From: Bacillota bacterium
Lineage (GTDB): Bacteria; Bacillota; Clostridia; Christensenellales; UMGS416
Reading direction: 5' to 3'
Assembly: GCA_023435705.1 (NCBI GenBank)
Contig: JAEYRH010000016.1
Span: 759,980 to 823,979, forward strand
DNA length: 64,000 nt
Shown: in pieces, positions 15,885 through 24,240 of the stretch
Numbering within the stretch: position 1 is the stretch's first letter
Layout: each line of letters starts with the position of its first letter
Translations under genes and position numbers: made by a program
The notes under the pieces: model-generated
Databases searched by the model: none
What the model was told of the DNA's origin: nothing
The model's input: the letters and a program-made list of their open reading frames with translations, nothing else

Positions 15885-17047
15885 AGTTCGCACAGGCGTT
15901 CAAGATGGCCTTCAGCGCCATCCTGGCAAACAAGATGCGGTCCTTCCTCACGATGCTGGGCATCATCATCGGTGTGTTTTCAGTCACTGCCTTGATTACC
16001 GTGGGCCAGGGCACCAACACCTTCGTCACATCCTCGGTGCAGGGGCTTGGCTCCAATATGTTGATCGGCATTATCACGGCCAATAAACCTTATGAACTCA
16101 CACTTGACGATTTAAACGGCTTGAAAGGTGTGGGTGGCATCGCAGATGTATCACCGCTGATCAGCGCAAACACCAAGGCCAAGGCCGGCACAAACACCTA
16201 TGACACCAATGTGGAAGGCGCCGCGCCGGGATATGATGCAATCCGGTCGCTCTCTGTGGCTTCCGGCAGGTTTCTAACCCAGTCAGACCTGGATCGCCGG
16301 GGAGCAGTGGCCGTGCTTGGCACCGAATTGGCAGAAGAGCTGTTTGGCACCCGTGACGTTGTAGGCAACTCAATCACGCTGCTGGGCCGAGACTTCCTAG
16401 TCGTTGGGGTGCTCGAGGAGAAGGGCAGTTCGATGGGCATGTCCAACGACAACCGGGCGGTTATCCCATTCACCACAGCCCAGCGCCTGATGAAACGCAT
16501 GAAGATCAACCAGATCTTTGCGTCAACAACCTCCGCTGAAACGGTGAAATCTGCCGAAAGCGAGCTAACACGGTTTTTGCAGCGCCGCTTCCCAAATGAG
16601 GATGACTACCGCGTCTTCAACCAGACCGATATTCTTGGTGTTTTGAACACGATCACCGGCACACTCACCGCGGTGCTGGGTGGCATTGCGGGCATCTCGT
16701 TGCTTGTGGGCGGTATTGGTATCATGAACATCATGCTGGTCTCCGTTTCCGAGCGCACCCGTGAGATCGGCATCCGCAAGGCCATCGGCGCGCAGCGCAG
16801 CGACATCATGCTGCAGTTTTTGATCGAGGCTGTTGTAATATCGATCACCGGCGGCTTGATCGGGCTATACTTCGGTTACCTTGGCACAATTGTGATGAGC
16901 CACTTCTTCAACATGGCGCTCACGATCACGCCGGGCATCGCGGCTCTCGGCCTCTCCTTCTCCATTGGTGTGGGCGTGGTCTTCGGCAGCTATCCGGCAA
17001 ACCGGGCGTCCAAACTGAGACCGATAGAGGCATTGAGGTACGAGTAA
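15881..17047 (+). CDS. MacB-type ABC transporter permease
   Basis: A 388-residue FtsX/MacB permease: one N-terminal membrane helix (about 18-40), a ~230-residue extracellular MacB core domain, and three C-terminal helices, with the family block SERTREIGIRKAIGA in the loop after the second helix. With the adaptor and ATPase it would form a mechanotransmission exporter of peptides, antibiotics or lipids. AGGAGG precedes the ATG. The operon ends with a hairpin at 17073-17095. Confidence 0.9.
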   Translation: MKFAQAFKMAFSAILANKMRSFLTMLGIIIGVFSVTALITVGQGTNTFVTSSVQGLGSNMLIGIITANKPYELTLDDLNGLKGVGGIADVSPLISANTKAKAGTNTYDTNVEGAAPGYDAIRSLSVASGRFLTQSDLDRRGAVAVLGTELAEELFGTRDVVGNSITLLGRDFLVVGVLEEKGSSMGMSNDNRAVIPFTTAQRLMKRMKINQIFASTTSAETVKSAESELTRFLQRRFPNEDDYRVFNQTDILGVLNTITGTLTAVLGGIAGISLLVGGIGIMNIMLVSVSERTREIGIRKAIGAQRSDIMLQFLIEAVVISITGGLIGLYFGYLGTIVMSHFFNMALTITPGIAALGLSFSIGVGVVFGSYPANRASKLRPIEALRYE

Positions 17048-17071
17048 AAACCATACCAGCGTTCTGACACA

Positions 17072-17100
17072 GCCCTTCTCTGCTTTGGGGAAGGGTTTTC
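17072..17100 (+). terminator. Terminator of the macAB-like operon
   Basis: Stem CCCTTC / GAAGGG with an 11-nt loop followed by TTTTCT. Confidence 0.65.
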
Positions 17101-17258
17101 TCTATTGTTTTAGACATAAAAACTATTAACATTTGAAAATTAAGATGGAGATTTACCAAGTGTAATCAATCATAAGCCAAGTCGCTCCCACTGAAATATT
17201 ACCCATATTTTCGATGGCATCTATCTATTATCCCAATCGGTTCATAGTCATCCATTCC

Positions 17259-17288
17259 TTGAATTAAGGAGGCAACGGATGCTATAAT
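17259..17288 (+). promoter_or_regulatory. Promoter of the cupin gene
   Basis: -35 TTGAAT (17259-17264), 18 bp, extended -10 TGC TATAAT (17283-17288), 28 bp before the ATG. The AT-rich stretch 17101-17258 holds no other recognisable feature. Confidence 0.7.
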
Positions 17289-17316
17289 CTGGCAAACATT
17301 GGCTAGAGGTGAGTTT

Positions 17317-17682
17317 ATGGATATCCGTGTGATCAATATTGATGAGAAGTTCAGCCGTATTGAGGAGCAGCACAAATACAAGGCCGTCGCCCGGATGAAC
17401 AACAATCTTTTCAAACTGGTGAAGATGCAGCGGGAATTTGTGTGGCACAGCCACGAAGAAACTGACGAGGTTTTTATGGTGTTCGGCGGCAAACTCACCA
17501 TTGAGCTCAGAGGCAAAACCCTGCACCTCGGCCCCGGCGACATGGTTTCCATCCCCAAGGGTGTGGAGCACAAGCCCGTGAGCCACGAGGAATGCCTGAT
17601 CATGCTGATCGAGCCGGATACAACTGTGAACACCGGAAACGCGGGGGGAGCACTCACCGACGATGAGGTCGAGTGGATTTGA
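17317..17682 (+). CDS. Cupin domain protein
   Basis: A 121-residue single-domain cupin. The metal-binding motif 1, HSHEETDEVFMVFGG with two His and a Glu, and motif 2, LGPGDMVSIPKGVEHKP with the late His, are both present, so a bound metal is likely. The role (isomerase, dioxygenase or sensor) cannot be deduced. GAGGTGA precedes the ATG and it has its own promoter. Confidence 0.85.
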   Translation: MDIRVINIDEKFSRIEEQHKYKAVARMNNNLFKLVKMQREFVWHSHEETDEVFMVFGGKLTIELRGKTLHLGPGDMVSIPKGVEHKPVSHEECLIMLIEPDTTVNTGNAGGALTDDEVEWI

Positions 17683-17816
17683 TTACTTATCCAATTCAAC
17701 CAACGATCACATTGGGAATCAAAACTGTTTTGCTTTTTGAAAGTAGGAGCATCAGCAGATGATGAGTTCACGAGGAACCCTTGTGCCACATGGTTTAGCA
17801 AGACAATAAATCGGGA

Positions 17817-18866
17817 TTATTTGGGTTGTTTCCTTCGAAAGATGAAGTTTCTCTGGATCGTAAAATTGGCGGTAAACAGTATGATATCTACCATAACCTT
17901 TGCAGGCATAAAATAGCCATGCAATGCTTCCTGAATCATAGGAATGAGCACAAGCGCGATTAGGCAGTTCACGGCGGCCAAGAGGGCATACTTCGCAGCA
18001 GGCTTCCAATCGCTCTTTACCCCCTCGTTCTTACGTTTGAAAACGATATTCTTGTTGAGCAGGTAGCCGGTCACAGCACCAGCGAACCGAGGGAGTATGA
18101 TCGTAATCGTTGGTTCATTCTGCGTCAGAACATACCCCACCAGAAATGTCACCATGTAATCGACCAAAAATGTCAGCATCGAAGCTGAGATAAACTTAAG
18201 TGGCAACAACAGGATTCTGAAGATGTCAAAGAATCGATCCGTCAACCCGGAGCCACACTCATAGTCATAAGGCGCGGTAACAGGAACACTGACAGTCTTG
18301 ATCCCCAAATGCTGCAGGTTGAGCAGCATACCTAAATGCAACCTGCAGCCATCACCCTTCAAGCGCAGGAAACCAGAAACAAGATTGGAAGGAATTGCCC
18401 TGAGGCTGGCCCATGGATCACCCACCCTGCGCCCATGCACCAACGTGAATGCAAATGCTGCCAGCCACCGCACCATGTTTGTAAACAAACCAAGATTGGG
18501 ATTGCGCCGCCTGCTGGCCATCACCAGTTTATCCCCACTGGCTTGAAACGCTTCCGCCACACACAGTACATCGCCCACCCCAAAGCCGTCCTCCGGCTCA
18601 AACACAATCACACCGGGCAGCATTTCCATACATTTGTCACAAAACAACTCCAGCCCTGCTCTAAGCCCACCGTCCGGCTTGTGTTCCGCCACATCGCAGC
18701 CGATTGCTTCCGCCTGTTGGCGTGCCGAATGATCCCCTGCCCGCACGGACGCGATGATGGGATATCCCCCCGTTATGAACTCCTTGGCCATGGCAAGTTG
18801 CTCCGCACTTCCATCGAAGTGGGAGAAAAGGATGGCGGGAAGTGGCTGCTGTTTCGCATTGGCCAT
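17817..18866 (-). CDS. GT2-like glycosyltransferase domain fused to GtrA membrane domain
   Basis: A 349-residue two-part protein. Residues about 1-210 resemble a dolichol/polyprenol-phosphate sugar synthase (GT2), though the usual DxD is replaced by EPED in VIVFEPEDGFGVGD. Residues about 225-345 are a four-helix GtrA domain (DYMVTFLVGYVL, FAGAVTGYLLNKNIVFKRK, TIQRNFIFRRK). GtrA proteins are thought to help move undecaprenyl-phosphate sugars across the membrane. It is the last gene of the glycan operon, separated from capG by a repeat element, and probably supplies a lipid-linked sugar for glycan decoration. Confidence 0.8.
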   Translation of the reverse strand: MANAKQQPLPAILFSHFDGSAEQLAMAKEFITGGYPIIASVRAGDHSARQQAEAIGCDVAEHKPDGGLRAGLELFCDKCMEMLPGVIVFEPEDGFGVGDVLCVAEAFQASGDKLVMASRRRNPNLGLFTNMVRWLAAFAFTLVHGRRVGDPWASLRAIPSNLVSGFLRLKGDGCRLHLGMLLNLQHLGIKTVSVPVTAPYDYECGSGLTDRFFDIFRILLLPLKFISASMLTFLVDYMVTFLVGYVLTQNEPTITIILPRFAGAVTGYLLNKNIVFKRKNEGVKSDWKPAAKYALLAAVNCLIALVLIPMIQEALHGYFMPAKVMVDIILFTANFTIQRNFIFRRKQPK

Positions 18867-18878
18867 ATAGGCTTAGGT

Positions 18879-18993
18879 ACTCCCTCCGCCCCTTCGGGGG
18901 CACCTCCCTCACCGAGGGAGGCAAGTTGTTCATGATCGAGCCGAACTTGTCCCCCTCTTTGAGGGGGATGTCGCCGAAGGCGACAGGGGGAGT
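18879..18993 (+). repeat. Inverted pair of a ~50-bp GC-rich repeat
   Basis: Left copy 18879-18927 and right copy 18944-18993 are reverse-complement relatives with the pattern ACTCCCyC..CCTTCGG..CACCTCCCTCA..GAGGG..CAAGTT, separated by 16 bp. Each has internal hairpins (CCCCTTCGGGG, CCTCCCTC/GAGGGAGG, GTCGCCGAAGGCGAC). It fills the capG-GtrA gap and ends 2 bp from the capG stop. A partial third copy is at 28002-28040. Confidence 0.85.
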
Positions 18994-18995
18994 TA

Positions 18996-20123
18996 TCACT
19001 TTCCCCATACCACTTTGTTGATGATCTTCACATAGCTCTGGATGATCTTGACCACCTTCACTGACACATTGCGGTCGTGGTAATCATTGGCTAGCTCCAC
19101 CGGTTCACCGTTCTGCTTCATCGCCCGGGCCAACTCAATGGACTGCACGATGTCTTGTTCTGTCACACCGCCTACAATCACGGTGCCCTTGTCCAGCACC
19201 TCAGGCCGCTCTGTGCTGGTGCGGATGAGGACGCCTGGGAAACCGAGGATTGCAGACTCCTCACTCAAAGTACCGCTGTCTGACAACACGCAGAATGCAT
19301 TCATCTGCAACTTGTTGTAGGCGAAGAACCCAAAGGGCTTCAGCTGTCTGACGAGCGGGTGGAACTTGAAGTTCCGGTCCTCGATGCGCTTCCAGCTGCG
19401 GGGGTGGGTGGAATAGACCACCGGCACGCCGTATTTCTCTGCGGCAAAGTTGATCGCGTTCATCAGGCTCAGGAACGTCTTTTCGTTGTCAATGTTCTCT
19501 TCCCGGTGGGCTGAGACGAGGATGTAGTTTTCTGGCGTGAGATTCAGATCCTCCAGCACCTTGCTGCCTGTGATGCTCTCCATATGCTTGTGGATTACCT
19601 CCGGCATCGGCGAGCCAGTCACATATAGGTGCTCCTTGCGGAAGCCCTCACCCAGCAGGTATCGCCGGGAATGCTCGGTGTAGGGCAGGTTGATATCGCT
19701 GATATGGTCCACGATTTTACGGTTGATTTCCTCCGGCACATTCTGGTCAAAGCACCGGTTGCCAGCCTCCATGTGGAAGATCGGGATTTTCAAGCGCTTG
19801 GCCGGGATCGCCGCCAGAGCGCTGTTGGTATCACCCAGAATAAGGAGCGCGTCGGGCTTGACTTCAACCATCGCATCCCAAGCCTTGGCGATGATATTGC
19901 CCATCGTCTCACCCAGGCTTGCGCCCACCACGCCCAGATAACGATCCGGTGCGCGCAAGCCCAGCTCTTCAAAGAACACTTCATTGAGCGTATAGTCCCA
20001 ATTCTGGCCGGTGTGCACCAGCACGTGGTCAAAATAGCGGTCGCAGGCCTTGATGACCTCGCTCAGGCGGATGATCTCCGGGCGAGTGCCCACGATCGTC
20101 ATGACCTTCAGTTTTTCCTGCAT
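18996..20123 (-). CDS. capG: CapG/FnlC-type UDP-sugar 2-epimerase
   Basis: A 375-residue non-hydrolysing 2-epimerase of the WecB superfamily. Motifs include VGTRPEIIRLSEV at the N-terminus, HTGQNWDY, LGDTNSAL, HMEAGNRCFDQNVPEEINRK, SAHREENID and DSGTLSEESAILGFP, which fit the CapG/FnlC/WbjD subgroup that produces UDP-N-acetyl-L-fucosamine. GGAGGTTTGAG precedes the ATG at 20123. It overlaps nothing but is 1 bp from capF's end, and acts on the product of that enzyme. Confidence 0.9.
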   Translation of the reverse strand: MQEKLKVMTIVGTRPEIIRLSEVIKACDRYFDHVLVHTGQNWDYTLNEVFFEELGLRAPDRYLGVVGASLGETMGNIIAKAWDAMVEVKPDALLILGDTNSALAAIPAKRLKIPIFHMEAGNRCFDQNVPEEINRKIVDHISDINLPYTEHSRRYLLGEGFRKEHLYVTGSPMPEVIHKHMESITGSKVLEDLNLTPENYILVSAHREENIDNEKTFLSLMNAINFAAEKYGVPVVYSTHPRSWKRIEDRNFKFHPLVRQLKPFGFFAYNKLQMNAFCVLSDSGTLSEESAILGFPGVLIRTSTERPEVLDKGTVIVGGVTEQDIVQSIELARAMKQNGEPVELANDYHDRNVSVKVVKIIQSYVKIINKVVWGK

Positions 20124-20124
20124 C

Positions 20125-21240
20125 TCAAACCTCCAACAAATAGGTGTCGGTGTTATCAGGATCAAACACTTCGTCTGACCAGAACAGCGTGATCACATCG
20201 GTTTCCCCCACGTTGGTGATCGAGTGGGTGTAGCCGGTGGGGATGTCCACAATGGAGAGTTCTCGGCCATTCACCGGGTATTCCAACATGTCTGTCCCGT
20301 CCACCTTACGGAAACGGATTAAAGCATCGCCCTCAATCACGATGAACTTTTCAACCTTGGTGTGGTGCCAGTGGTTTCCGCGGGTGATGCCAGGCTTGGT
20401 GCGGCTCACGAAAATCTGCCCGAAACCCGGCTGCTTGATCAATTCCGCCAGCCAGCCTCGGTTGTCATGCTTCATCTCCGGCTGATAGGCAAACTCATTC
20501 TCCGGCAGATAGGAGATATAGGTGGCGTAGAGTGCCCGCGTCGTGGCCGTGCCGAAGTCCGGCAGCGTCAAGGTCTTGCGGCTATTGCGGAAAGACCTGA
20601 GGATTTCCGCCAGCCCGCCCAGCGTGAGGCTGTGCACTGTGGGAACGAAGCAATAACCATCTCCCCCCACATGGGCATTGCCATCCAGAGCCGCAATGAA
20701 TTCCTTTAACAGGTCACCAATATACACCAGCTCCAACTGTTTGCCGGGGTCATTGATCTGAATGGGCAAATCTCTTGCGATGTTGTGACAAAACGTAGCC
20801 ACGACTGAGTTGTAGTTGGGACGGCACCATTTGCCAAACAGACCTGGCAGCCGGTAGACCAACGCCTGCCCGCCGGTGCGTTTTGCCCAGTCAAACGCGA
20901 TTTGCTCAGCGGCGCGCTTGCTCACACCATAAGGGTTGTCCAACGCCGCCTGCGCGGAGGATGTGAGTACAACCGGGATCTTCCTGCCCTGCCGTTCCAA
21001 CATGTCTAGCACAAGGCCAGTAAAACCCCGGTTACCGCTGTCAAAATCCGCCGGATCCTGCGGGCGGTTCACACCGGCCAGATGGAACACGAAGTCGGCA
21101 CGGGCAAGAGCTTGCTCCAGTTCCGCTTCGTCGTAGCCCACATCAAAAGGCAGCACCTTATGCTGCTTGTGAATGGAGAGCTCCGCAGTCAGGTTGCGGC
21201 CTACAAAGCCGGCGGCACCGGTTACGACAATAACACTCAT
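20125..21240 (-). CDS. capF: CapF-type bifunctional epimerase-reductase with C-terminal cupin
   Basis: A 371-residue enzyme. Residues 1-~245 are an extended SDR domain (VTGAAGFVGRNL at 6-17) and residues ~255-371 a cupin (GITRGNHWHHTKVEKFIVIEG), the exact two-domain layout and length of Staphylococcus CapF. In that family the cupin performs C3 epimerisation and the SDR domain the NADPH-dependent C4 reduction that gives UDP-6-deoxy-L-talose-type intermediate. It overlaps capE by 4 bp. Confidence 0.93.
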   Translation of the reverse strand: MSVIVVTGAAGFVGRNLTAELSIHKQHKVLPFDVGYDEAELEQALARADFVFHLAGVNRPQDPADFDSGNRGFTGLVLDMLERQGRKIPVVLTSSAQAALDNPYGVSKRAAEQIAFDWAKRTGGQALVYRLPGLFGKWCRPNYNSVVATFCHNIARDLPIQINDPGKQLELVYIGDLLKEFIAALDGNAHVGGDGYCFVPTVHSLTLGGLAEILRSFRNSRKTLTLPDFGTATTRALYATYISYLPENEFAYQPEMKHDNRGWLAELIKQPGFGQIFVSRTKPGITRGNHWHHTKVEKFIVIEGDALIRFRKVDGTDMLEYPVNGRELSIVDIPTGYTHSITNVGETDVITLFWSDEVFDPDNTDTYLLEV

Positions 21241-22262
21241 TGCCCCACCCCGGCCTTGACCTGCTCCTGCATGTAGGGCAGCTTCATCAATAGCTCCTTA
21301 ACCTGTGGAATGTCAAGCCTTGTCGTGTTGTGGCTGTTGTATTCCCAACCGTAATCAATCTTCACGTCACCCTGGATGAAATACTTGTCGTAGTTGAGCG
21401 TGCGGTTATCCGCCGGAATGCGGTAATAATCGCCCAGATCCTCGGCTACGACCATTTCCTCGCGGGTGAGCAGCGTCTCATAGAGCTTCTCGCCGTGTCG
21501 GGTGCCGATCACCTTAACCGGCCAGTCGGGCACGCCCATTAAGTCGGCCACGGCATGGGCCAGATCACCCACAGTGCTGGCCGGCGCCTTCTGCACGAAG
21601 ATGTCGCCGGGACGGGCGTTTTGATAGGCATAAAGCACCAAATCAACCGCATCGTCCAGTGACATCAGGTATCGCGTCATGTTCGGGTCGGTAAGCGTCA
21701 ACGGCTTGCCCGACCGGATCTGCTGCACAAACAGCGGGATCACCGAGCCGCGGGAGGCCATCACATTGCCGTAGCGGGTGCCGCAGATCACAGTCCTCTC
21801 CGTGCTGACTGTGCGTGAACGCGCCACCATTGCCTTTTCCATCATGGCCTTGGAAATACCCATCGCGTTGATGGGATACACGGCTTTGTCGGTGGAGAGG
21901 CAGATCACGCGTTGCACGCCATACTGTATCGCCGCCTGGAGTACATTGTCGGTACCCATAACGTTGGTCTTTACGGCCTCCATCGGGAAGAATTCACAAC
22001 TGGGCACCTGCTTCAAGGCTGCGGCGTGGAAAATATAGTCCACACCGTGCATCGCTGCGGCAATGCTCGTGTAGTCCCGTACGTCACCGATATAAAACGT
22101 TACCTTATCATTGCGCAGCAACTGGCGCAGGTCGTCCTGCTTCTTTTCGTCACGGGAAAAGATACGGATTTCGCCCACATCGGTAGCGAGAAAACGGTTT
22201 AGCACTGCGCCGCCGAAAGAACCGGTACCACCGGTGATAAGGATTGTCTTGCCTGTGAACAT
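21237..22262 (-). CDS. capE: CapE/FnlA-type UDP-GlcNAc 4,6-dehydratase/5-epimerase
   Basis: A 341-residue SDR enzyme that performs the first step from UDP-GlcNAc towards UDP-FucNAc. ITGGTGSFGGAVLNRF (residues 9-24) is the NAD-binding loop. The catalytic region has ICLSTDKAVYPINAMG, in which the usual YxxxK tyrosine is replaced by Met as in the CapE/FlaA1 group. Length matches Staphylococcus CapE. capE-capF-capG form an uninterrupted pathway cassette. Confidence 0.92.
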   Translation of the reverse strand: MFTGKTILITGGTGSFGGAVLNRFLATDVGEIRIFSRDEKKQDDLRQLLRNDKVTFYIGDVRDYTSIAAAMHGVDYIFHAAALKQVPSCEFFPMEAVKTNVMGTDNVLQAAIQYGVQRVICLSTDKAVYPINAMGISKAMMEKAMVARSRTVSTERTVICGTRYGNVMASRGSVIPLFVQQIRSGKPLTLTDPNMTRYLMSLDDAVDLVLYAYQNARPGDIFVQKAPASTVGDLAHAVADLMGVPDWPVKVIGTRHGEKLYETLLTREEMVVAEDLGDYYRIPADNRTLNYDKYFIQGDVKIDYGWEYNSHNTTRLDIPQVKELLMKLPYMQEQVKAGVGQ

Positions 22263-22396
22263 GAGGTATTCCTACCTTTCCAACTTATTCTGGTCGGGTA
22301 TAGGCTAGCTGGCTGTACTCTGCGAATCCTGCTCGCCCATGCAAGCTAAAGCCCCAGCCATATGCTGACCTCCAGGGGATTCTGGCTGACTACTGA

Positions 22397-23611
22397 CTAC
22401 TGATCTAGCAACTCTCTAACCAGCTCAACATACCCTTTTGTACACGCTTCCCTGGTGTAGTGCTCTTCATACAGCCTGCGTGCGTTGCGGCCCATTTGCG
22501 CCAGCTTTCCCCTATCTTCAGCCATCTCCAGGATCAGCCCAGCCATGCCTTTGGAATCGTGATATTTAATTGTGTAACCACACTCATACTGAGCGAGATC
22601 GCGGGAGATGTCAGTGTCAGGGTCGATGATCGCCAGTACTGGCCGGCCGGCAGCCAAGTAGCTATAAGTCTTGCTGGGTACGGCCAGCCCTTCCATACCC
22701 CGTTCCAGGCTTACCACAAAGCAATCGGCATTGGCAAGCATGTCGGTATAGGCCTTTCCGGTGAGAAACCCATGAAACTCAATGTTTGCCAAGTAAAGCT
22801 GAGCAGCCTCAGCCTTGAGGCTCTCCGCCTTGTTGCCGTGCCCGGTGAACACAAAGTGGATATTGTCACGGTCTTTTAATACTGCGGCGCATTGCAGGAT
22901 CGTTTCCATATCCTGGCAGATACCCATGTTACCACAGTAGGCAACAACGAATTGCTCTTTGGGTTGGTCGGTTGGCTCTGTGTAGATGTTGGGCTCATCG
23001 TCATACCAGTTTGGAAGCACGCGTATTTTTGCTCCATCGCGAACCAATCCGCTTTTCGCCATATACTTCTTCATCTCCGTACCGATTGCTACAATGGCCG
23101 TAGCGCGGGGATAGACCAGGCGGTTCGTGAACGACATCACCCGATCAATGGCGCTGCCCGGCCTGATGGCCTTCATGGCAATGGCCAAGTCGGGATATAG
23201 GTCATAGCAGGCGAACATGAACTTTTTGCCAAACAGCACATTCATCAGCGCCGGTAGCAGTGGCAGCAACGGAGGAAGAGAATAGACGATAACCAGTTCA
23301 TAACGCAGAAATAGAGGCCATCGCGCTGCCATTGAGGCAATCAATGAAAAGTAATTCAAAAGCCTCCCGATCTTGGACTTGCGGGAAAGTTGCAAATAGC
23401 CGACCCTGCGGATCAGCAGGCCGTTGTGCCTTTCCTTGCGCCGCACTTTAGACTGGCCGGAAAAATACTCCTTGGGCATGCCGCACAGCACTTCCACATC
23501 CAGGCCGGCGGTTGCCATGTCTTCAGCCATTTGGGTCACAAGCACCGATGAGGTGACATATTCGGGGTAAAAGTACTGGTTCAGCACCAGCACGCGGTTT
23601 TGCTTGCTCAT
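22397..23611 (-). CDS. WbuB-like family 4 glycosyltransferase
   Basis: A 404-residue GT-B transferase. VLVLNQYFYPEYVTSS at the N-terminus and the C-terminal donor site (LERGMEGLAVPSKTYSYLAAGRPVLAI, with E-x7-E type spacing) resemble WbuB/WcaI L-fucosamine transferases. Position beside capEFG suggests it adds FucNAc to the lipid-linked acceptor. Its start overlaps the sugar-transferase stop by 4 bp. The 134 bp between it and capE holds no promoter or gene that I can support. Confidence 0.82.
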   Translation of the reverse strand: MSKQNRVLVLNQYFYPEYVTSSVLVTQMAEDMATAGLDVEVLCGMPKEYFSGQSKVRRKERHNGLLIRRVGYLQLSRKSKIGRLLNYFSLIASMAARWPLFLRYELVIVYSLPPLLPLLPALMNVLFGKKFMFACYDLYPDLAIAMKAIRPGSAIDRVMSFTNRLVYPRATAIVAIGTEMKKYMAKSGLVRDGAKIRVLPNWYDDEPNIYTEPTDQPKEQFVVAYCGNMGICQDMETILQCAAVLKDRDNIHFVFTGHGNKAESLKAEAAQLYLANIEFHGFLTGKAYTDMLANADCFVVSLERGMEGLAVPSKTYSYLAAGRPVLAIIDPDTDISRDLAQYECGYTIKYHDSKGMAGLILEMAEDRGKLAQMGRNARRLYEEHYTREACTKGYVELVRELLDQ

Positions 23612-24240
23612 TTGTTTTCATCTCCGGCGGCGCCTTCGCGCACACCTTTTGCAAACAGCACATTCACAAACGTCAGGAACAGGATCTTTGCATCCAATGC
23701 AAAGCTGAGGTTCTGGGCATAATACCCATCCCTCTCGGCCTTCACCGGGATTGGCAGCTCGTCGCGACCGGTCACCTGGGCCCAACCGGTGATGCCGGGC
23801 GTCACAGCGTTTGCCCCCCAGCGGTCACGCTCATCGACCAGGTCATATTGGTTCCACAGCGCCGGCCTAGGGCCGATAAAGCTCATGGTGCCGTTGAGGA
23901 TATTGAAGATTTGTGGCAACTCGTCCAGGCTGGATTTTCGCAGGAAACGGCCCACCGGCGTGATGTGGCTGGCGGCGTTGGTTAACAGGTGTGTGGGGGT
24001 ATCCTTTGGCGCATCCACATACATGGATCTGAACTTAAAAATAAAGAATTTTGTCCGGTATCTGCCAATACGCTGCTGCCTGAAAAAAATAGGGCCCTTG
24101 CTGGTGAATGCCACCAGTAGGGCTAGCACAAGCAAAACCGGCGACAAGGGGACGAACAGCATAATTGCGAGTACCCGGTCCAGCAACGGTTTGATAAATG
24201 TGGTATAGGGAGTCTTTCTGATCACAGAATCACCACTCAT
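23608..24240 (-). CDS. Initiating sugar transferase (polyprenyl-phosphate glycosyl-1-phosphate transferase)
   Basis: A 210-residue monotopic phosphoglycosyl transferase of the PglC/WcaJ catalytic-domain type. A single N-terminal hydrophobic segment (about 14-38) is followed by the core: GPIFFRQQRIGR, FRSMYVDAP, RKSSLDELPQIFNIL (catalytic DE pair) and GPRPAL. It moves a sugar-1-phosphate from a UDP donor to undecaprenyl phosphate and so starts glycan assembly. The ATG overlaps the stop of the PglF-like gene (ATGA). Confidence 0.93.
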   Translation of the reverse strand: MSGDSVIRKTPYTTFIKPLLDRVLAIMLFVPLSPVLLVLALLVAFTSKGPIFFRQQRIGRYRTKFFIFKFRSMYVDAPKDTPTHLLTNAASHITPVGRFLRKSSLDELPQIFNILNGTMSFIGPRPALWNQYDLVDERDRWGANAVTPGITGWAQVTGRDELPIPVKAERDGYYAQNLSFALDAKILFLTFVNVLFAKGVREGAAGDENK

